The notes under the pieces were generated by a model, which saw only the letters and a list, made by a program, of their open reading frames with translations, made no database searches and was not told the DNA's origin. From positions 1-8,141 of the forward strand of contig JAWUXZ010000024.1 in NCBI GenBank assembly GCA_034111085.1: a stretch of 8,141 nucleotides of DNA, given 5' to 3'. The translations under genes were made by a program, and so were the position numbers. Position 1 is the first letter of the stretch, and each line of letters begins with the position of its first letter. This DNA is from Dinoroseobacter sp034111085. GTDB lineage: Bacteria; Pseudomonadota; Alphaproteobacteria; Rhodobacterales; Rhodobacteraceae. This document shows positions 6,331 to 8,141 of this stretch, piece after piece.

Positions 6331-7127
6331 GCGTTCTCGTCGTTATTCCTGCGCGCTACGCCTCTACGCGCTATCCGGGAAAGCCGCTTGTCGTGCTCAA
6401 GGGCGCTACGGGCGACGAAAAGACTCTGATCCGGCGCAGTTGGGATGCAGCGATTGGGGCCAAGGGTGTGGACCGTGTTGTCGTGGCGACGGATGATGAC
6501 CGCATTGCTGCGCATGCCGAGGGCTTTGGTGCAGAGGTGGTCATGACATCGGAGGCCTGCGCCAACGGGACAGAGCGGTGCGCGGATGCGATCACGCGTC
6601 TGGGCGTCTCACCTGAGATTGTCGTGAACCTTCAAGGCGACGCGCCACTGACGCCGCATTGGGTGGTCGACAACCGCGTAGACGGGCTTCGTGCTGATCC
6701 AAACGCTGATCTGGCGACGCCTGTTTTGCGCTGTGATGGACGCACGCTGGGCGCGCTTTTGGCGGACCGCAAAGCAGGTCGCGTCGGCGGGACGACGGCG
6801 GTGTTCGGGGCTGCGCGCGATGCGCTCTATTTCTCGAAAGAGGTGATCCCGTTTACGGGAGCGGCATATGGCGATGACGAAGAAACCCCCGTTTTTCATC
6901 ATGTTGGTCTTTATGCGTACCGCCCTGACGCGCTTCGTGCTTACGCCGATTGGCCTGTCGGTCCGTTGGAGCGGCTTGAGGGGCTAGAGCAGTTGCGCTT
7001 TGTTGAGAATAGCAAACGCGTGCTGTGCGTCGAGGTCGAAGGAAAGGGACGCGCGTTTTGGGAGCTGAACAATCCTGAAGATGTGCCTCGGATTGAAGCA
7101 ATGCTGTCTGAGATGGGGCAAGCCTAA
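6327..7127 (+). CDS. kdsB: 3-deoxy-manno-octulosonate cytidylyltransferase-like protein (CMP-Kdo synthetase family)
   Basis: Family members join CTP and Kdo to form CMP-Kdo, the activated sugar for the LPS core and for the Kdo linker of group 2-type capsules, in the cytoplasm. The 266 residues begin with the nucleotide-binding signature IPARYASTRYPGKPL (7-21). VVVATDDDRI (51-60), GTERCADAI (81-89), NLQGDAPL (101-108), HHVGLYAYRPDAL (191-203) and LERLEGLEQLRF (214-225) follow. These align well with E. coli KdsB. Oddities: the E. coli QGDEP motif reads QGDAP, the VDTPEDL metal-binding segment reads LNNPEDV (N248 in place of the aspartate), and about 15-20 extra residues lie near 135-155. It could therefore be a capsule-specific paralogue (KpsU-like) or act on a related acid sugar. 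The start at 6327 shares ATGA with the cysQ stop. No clear terminator follows. Confidence 0.85.
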   Translation: MSVLVVIPARYASTRYPGKPLVVLKGATGDEKTLIRRSWDAAIGAKGVDRVVVATDDDRIAAHAEGFGAEVVMTSEACANGTERCADAITRLGVSPEIVVNLQGDAPLTPHWVVDNRVDGLRADPNADLATPVLRCDGRTLGALLADRKAGRVGGTTAVFGAARDALYFSKEVIPFTGAAYGDDEETPVFHHVGLYAYRPDALRAYADWPVGPLERLEGLEQLRFVENSKRVLCVEVEGKGRAFWELNNPEDVPRIEAMLSEMGQA

Positions 7128-7189
7128 GAAAATGGGTGTTGGTGGCCGAGCTTTCCTTCGGAATTGATGCGGCTTGGGGTGGATTCGCC

Positions 7190-7204
7190 TTAAATATTTC
7201 TTAA
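7190..7204. promoter_or_regulatory. CtrA-type binding site, TTAA-N7-TTAA
   Basis: TTAA (7190-7193) and TTAA (7201-7204) are separated by exactly 7 bp, the full-site spacing known for the alphaproteobacterial cell-cycle and motility regulator CtrA. It lies in an AT-richer stretch between the kdsB-like gene and galU, 110 bp upstream of the galU start and just upstream of a candidate -35. Occupancy by CtrA is inferred from the motif only. Confidence 0.5.
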
Positions 7205-7220
7205 AGAAGATCGATGTTAA

Positions 7221-7249
7221 TTGAAGATATAGGTGTGTTGGCCATTAAT
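7221..7249 (+). promoter_or_regulatory. Candidate housekeeping promoter of galU
   Basis: TTGAAG (7221-7226) and ATTAAT (7244-7249) are separated by 17 bp, each matching 4 of 6 positions of the sigma-70 consensus. It would give a leader of about 58 nt before the TTG start of galU. The -10 hexamer lies within the dyad TTGGC-N9-GCCAA (7238-7256), which could be an operator. The match is weak and rests partly on location. Confidence 0.3.
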
Positions 7250-7256
7250 CTGCCAA
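7238..7256. repeat. Inverted repeat TTGGC-N9-GCCAA before galU
   Basis: TTGGC (7238-7242) and GCCAA (7252-7256) are perfect reverse complements around 9 bp. The dyad covers the candidate galU -10 box, where a repressor could block transcription. Five-base arms can arise by chance, so this is only a candidate. Confidence 0.25.
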
Positions 7257-7267
7257 AGTTTGCGCAT

Positions 7268-7292
7268 ATCACACGAGAACAGATTGTGTGAT
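7268..7292. repeat. Inverted repeat ATCACAC-N11-GTGTGAT in the galU leader
   Basis: ATCACAC (7268-7274) and GTGTGAT (7286-7292) form a perfect 7-bp dyad around 11 bp, ending 10 bp before the galU ribosome-binding site. It could be an operator, or an RNA hairpin with an 11-nt loop in the galU leader. No U-tract follows, so it is not an intrinsic terminator. Confidence 0.45.
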
Positions 7293-7302
7293 TTTCGGTC
7301 TC

Positions 7303-7308
7303 GGGAGG
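7303..7308 (+). promoter_or_regulatory. Ribosome-binding site for the TTG start of galU
   Basis: GGGAGG lies 5 nt before TTG at 7314. No ATG or GTG occurs in frame close upstream. This strong site decides in favour of the TTG, which gives the family-typical N terminus MTHRKVTKAIFPVAGLGT. Confidence 0.75.
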
Positions 7309-7313
7309 CTCAT

Positions 7314-8141
7314 TTGACCCACCGCAAAGTAACAAAAGCCATTTTTCCAGTCGCTGGCCTTGGCACGCGCTTCTTGCCGGCCACGAAGTCTATTCCCAAA
7401 GAAATCATGACCCTCATCGACCGCCCGCTGATTCAGTACGCGATCGATGAAGCACGCGCCGCCGGGATTGAGGAATTCATTTTTGTCACCGCGCGCGGCA
7501 AGTCCACTCTTGAGGACTACTTCGACGAGGCCCCCCACCTGGCCGCCGAGCTAGAGCGGAAGGGCAAAACCGAGCTTGCCGAGATCCTCGCCTCCACCAA
7601 TATGGAAAGCGGCGCGATTGCTTATATTCGCCAAACCCGCGCGCTTGGGTTGGGCCATGCAGTCTGGTGCGCGCGTCGGCTTGTGGGCGACGAGCCTTTT
7701 GCCGTGATCCTACCCGATGACGTGATCTCCGCAGATACGCCGTGCTTGAAGCAGATGATTGACGCGTATCAAACGGTTGGCGGCAATATGGTTGCGACCA
7801 TGACTGTGCCCGACGACAAGACCTCGTCCTACGGCATTCTGGACACAAGCACCGATGGCAAGCGCCTGCTCAAGGTTAAGGGCATGGTCGAAAAGCCCGA
7901 AGCCGGGACTGCGCCTTCAAACCTTGCCGTAATCGGTCGCTATATCCTGTCGCCAACTGTCATGAGCGCGCTTGACGGGGCGGCCACGGGTGCCGGCGGT
8001 GAGATACAGCTGACCGATGCCATCGCGCAGCAGATCAGCGGCGAGGGCGTTTACGGCTACCGTTTCGACGGTAAGCGCTTTGATTGCGGATCAAAGGCGG
8101 GGTATCTTCAAGCAACCGTTGCGTTCGGGCTGGAGCGTGAA
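7314..8141 (+). CDS. galU: UTP-glucose-1-phosphate uridylyltransferase GalU (3' end outside window)
   Basis: GalU makes UDP-glucose and pyrophosphate from UTP and glucose-1-phosphate in the cytoplasm, supplying glucose, galactose and glucuronate units for LPS, exopolysaccharide and capsule. The frame is open from a TTG at 7314 to the window end, giving 276 residues of an expected roughly 290-300. The nucleotide-binding signature FPVAGLGTRFLPATKSIPKE is at 11-30. LPDDV (133-137), SYGIL (172-176), VEKPEAGTAPSNLAVIGRYI (192-211), GGEIQLTDAI (228-237) and FDCGSKAGYL (256-265) follow. All fit bacterial GalU, and nothing suggests a frameshift. The TTG start is supported by GGGAGG 5 nt upstream; the first in-frame ATG, at residue 32, would remove the nucleotide-binding loop. 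It lies 186 bp after the kdsB-like gene and probably has its own promoter. Confidence 0.96.
   Translation, partial: MTHRKVTKAIFPVAGLGTRFLPATKSIPKEIMTLIDRPLIQYAIDEARAAGIEEFIFVTARGKSTLEDYFDEAPHLAAELERKGKTELAEILASTNMESGAIAYIRQTRALGLGHAVWCARRLVGDEPFAVILPDDVISADTPCLKQMIDAYQTVGGNMVATMTVPDDKTSSYGILDTSTDGKRLLKVKGMVEKPEAGTAPSNLAVIGRYILSPTVMSALDGAATGAGGEIQLTDAIAQQISGEGVYGYRFDGKRFDCGSKAGYLQATVAFGLERE

Noticed and set aside
7269..7848. Minus-strand frames opposite galU (7269-7538 and 7486-7848)
   Set aside because: They are antisense to a clear galU gene that is open to the window end, and show no domain.

Overview
The window looks like chromosomal DNA from an alphaproteobacterium, most likely Rhodobacterales (Roseobacter-like). 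This rests on protein character, moderately high GC with dense adjoining genes, a dnaK promoter matching the alphaproteobacterial RpoH consensus (CTTG-N18-CCTATATA), and a perfect TTAA-N7-TTAA CtrA-type box before galU. The genus is inferred and was not checked by any search. I see no tRNA, rRNA, CRISPR array, insertion sequence or integrase, and no gene that looks recently transferred.

Layout. Positions 1-3332, read on the minus strand, hold the heat-shock operon dnaK-dnaJ: an RpoH-type promoter at 3301-3332, a leader of about 105 nt, dnaK, a 70-nt spacer carrying a strong RNA hairpin, then dnaJ. Divergent from it on the plus strand is an intact AlkB-type 2-oxoglutarate/Fe(II) dioxygenase (3351-3986), whose upstream region overlaps the dnaK promoter. 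Its stop codon overlaps, tail to tail, the stop of a minus-strand secreted protein with an SH3-like domain and a COG3650-like domain (3983-4585, TTG start). That gene overlaps the end of an ABC-2 permease of the capsule/polysaccharide export type (4582-5403). Divergent from the permease are cysQ (5530-6330) and a kdsB-like CMP-Kdo synthetase (6327-7127), overlapping by ATGA. After a 186-bp AT-richer intergenic region with several candidate regulatory sites, galU starts at a TTG (7314) and runs off the window.

How the genes work together. The left third is protein folding (DnaK with its co-chaperone DnaJ) beside alkylation repair. The right half is surface-polysaccharide supply and export: GalU makes UDP-glucose, the KdsB-like enzyme makes CMP-Kdo or a related activated acid sugar, CysQ removes the 3'-phosphate from PAP/PAPS, and the permease exports polysaccharide. 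The ATPase partner and the glycosyltransferases are not in this window.

I do not see a clearly new biological system. The points most worth a second look are the overlapping dnaK/alkB control region with a C8/G8 tract in the promoter spacer, the dnaK-dnaJ hairpin that pairs fully only in the coding-strand RNA, the divergent KdsB-like enzyme, the secreted SH3/COG3650 gene coupled to a capsule permease, and the CtrA box and dyads before galU.
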